In this document: positions 13,657 to 14,192 of the stretch, piece by piece | How the letters are laid out: the number at the start of each line of letters is the position of its first letter | Position numbering within the stretch: position 1 is the stretch's first letter | Assembly: GCA_015265235.1 (NCBI GenBank) | Contig: JABZYJ010000039.1 | Span: forward strand, 1-14,192 | DNA from: Selenomonas sp. | GTDB lineage: Bacteria > Bacillota > Negativicutes > Selenomonadales > Selenomonadaceae | Direction: 5' to 3' | Length of the DNA stretch: 14,192 nt | Made by a program: the position numbers and the translations under genes | The notes under the pieces: generated by a model | Databases searched by the model: none | Seen by the model: the letters and a program-made list of their open reading frames with translations, nothing else | Told to the model about the DNA's origin: nothing

Positions 13657-13996
13657 GGGATTTGTGTTCTGCCATGGCCTGCAGCTGCTCTGACGGGGCA
13701 ATCACGGGGATGCGAAGATGTCTCCCCGCATGGATTGTGCCGTCGGGCGGCAGATCGTTCACCTCGATGATGGCCTCCTCGAGATCCTTTGCCGTGGATT
13801 CCTTTGCCGAGTAGGTCTGTGCAATCGACCAGACACTCTCCCCGTGTGCTACGGACACCTCCACAAAGTCCGCCGAGCGCAGATAGGGATTCGTTAGATG
13901 CAGGGCAGAAATTCCCATCCAGACGAGCGCGATTACGCCGAAGAGAAGTCCGACGCGCTTCTTATTCACTGTTCTGCGTGTTTTTCTGCGTCTCAT
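13640..13996 (-). CDS. Small LysM-domain membrane protein, YneA-like (possible SOS cell-division inhibitor)
   Basis: 118 residues: a basic N-terminus (MRRRKTRRTVNKKR), one membrane segment (about 15-34) and a single LysM peptidoglycan-binding domain (about 45-98: VEVSVAHGESVWSIAQTYS ... INAGxxL-like IHAGRHLRIPV), followed by a short hydrophilic tail. This is the layout of YneA, which in Bacillus is induced by DNA damage and delays septation. The ATG at 13996 has GGAGGT six bases upstream; a start at 14014 lacks this. A LexA-like site overlaps the predicted transcript start, which supports the YneA idea. The alternative is a generic LysM cell-wall protein. The function is inferred, not shown. 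Confidence 0.75.
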   Translation of the reverse strand: MRRRKTRRTVNKKRVGLLFGVIALVWMGISALHLTNPYLRSADFVEVSVAHGESVWSIAQTYSAKESTAKDLEEAIIEVNDLPPDGTIHAGRHLRIPVIAPSEQLQAMAEHKSLDTEN

Positions 13997-14035
13997 ATCC
14001 GTACCTCCGAACACTCATATCGCATATACATTCTC

Positions 14036-14049
14036 AAAACTTCTGTTCG
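14036..14049 (-). promoter_or_regulatory. LexA-box-like site before the LysM gene
   Basis: Minus strand CGAACAGAAGTTTT compared with the Firmicutes LexA box CGAAC-N4-GTTCG: the left half is perfect and the right half has GTT plus an allowed T, with the last G changed. It covers the predicted transcript start of the LysM gene. Four further CGAAC or GTTCG half-sites lie at 14008-14012, 14074-14078, 14091-14095 and 14166-14170. Confidence 0.5.
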
Positions 14050-14054
14050 TATAT

Positions 14055-14083
14055 AAGATAACACAGAAAGAGTGTTCGGTCAA
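14055..14083 (-). promoter_or_regulatory. Promoter for the LysM gene
   Basis: Minus strand TTGACC (14083-14078), 17-base spacer, TATCTT (14060-14055), giving a leader of about 50 bases. The GTTCG/CGAAC half-site at 14074-14078 touches the -35 element. Confidence 0.65.
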
Positions 14084-14192
14084 GTATTTTCGAACGCATC
14101 TTTGCAAAAAATTTGGGAAGCACTGATAAAATGAGGTCTGCCAGATTGGCGTAGATTTTTTCGTCCGAACGAGGTGGAAAACCGGACGCAGA
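14084..14192. other. Apparently non-coding right end, upstream region of a gene outside the window
   Basis: No supported gene. All three minus frames are open but give unconvincing protein, and no start with a ribosome binding site is seen. It holds two CGAAC half-sites and a CGTCCG/CGGACG inverted repeat (14162-14167 and 14183-14188). In Bacillus the yneA neighbour is a divergent lexA; whether one follows here cannot be seen. Confidence 0.4.

Noticed and set aside
14033..14192. Minus-strand open frame entering from the right edge (53 codons)
   Set aside because: All three minus frames are open there, the translation shows no family pattern, and it covers the LysM promoter.

Overview
The window (about 57% GC, no mobile element or CRISPR array seen) looks like chromosomal DNA of a Gram-negative-type Firmicute, probably class Negativicutes (Selenomonadaceae-like). 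This placement is an inference from three things: a TonB C-terminal domain (an outer-membrane trait), Firmicutes-type gene orders (thrS-infC-rpmI-rplT-TrmH methylase; pheS-pheT-zapA) with strong AGGAGG ribosome binding sites, and a CGAAC-type (Firmicutes LexA) half-site cluster at the right end.

Layout. Bases 1-291 hold the 3' end of a plus-strand TonB-like gene, which meets the pheS-pheT-zapA operon (minus strand, 4082-333) at a perfect 19-bp bidirectional terminator. Next come plus-strand thiT (thiamine ECF transporter S component) and, on the minus strand, a TatD-linked-type radical SAM protein, a pyridoxal kinase, queF, and a GGDEF/EAL protein. The last three overlap (EAL gene to queF by TAATG, queF to kinase by TTGA). 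A divergent control region with two good sigma-70-type promoters and a 12-bp palindrome separates the EAL gene from a plus-strand thioredoxin. From 10175 to the right end everything is minus strand: a LysM membrane protein, thrS, infC, rpmI, rplT and a TrmH-family rRNA methylase.

How it works together. The two ends are translation machinery (PheRS, ThrRS, IF3, L35, L20, rRNA methylase). The middle block handles cofactor supply (thiamine uptake, vitamin B6 phosphorylation, queuosine precursor), c-di-GMP turnover and thiol redox. Leaders carry visible transcription terminators upstream of infC and thrS, and a terminator lies immediately before the TrmH gene, so much of the control seems to be by attenuation or read-through. 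infC most likely starts at an AUA codon, the rare-start arrangement linked to IF3 autoregulation.

The strongest anomaly is pheT: one continuous 811-codon frame is split at codon 537 by a single in-frame TAG, although PheRS beta is essential and all domains on both sides look intact. None of the 16 genes whose stop lies in the window ends in TAG (12 TAA, 4 TGA). Sequencing error, a recent nonsense mutation and amber suppression or recoding all remain possible. Other points worth a second look are a GGDEF domain that has lost a metal ligand beside an intact EAL domain, a CMPC thioredoxin, a consensus promoter plus attenuator in front of thrS, and an SOS-like site in front of the LysM gene.
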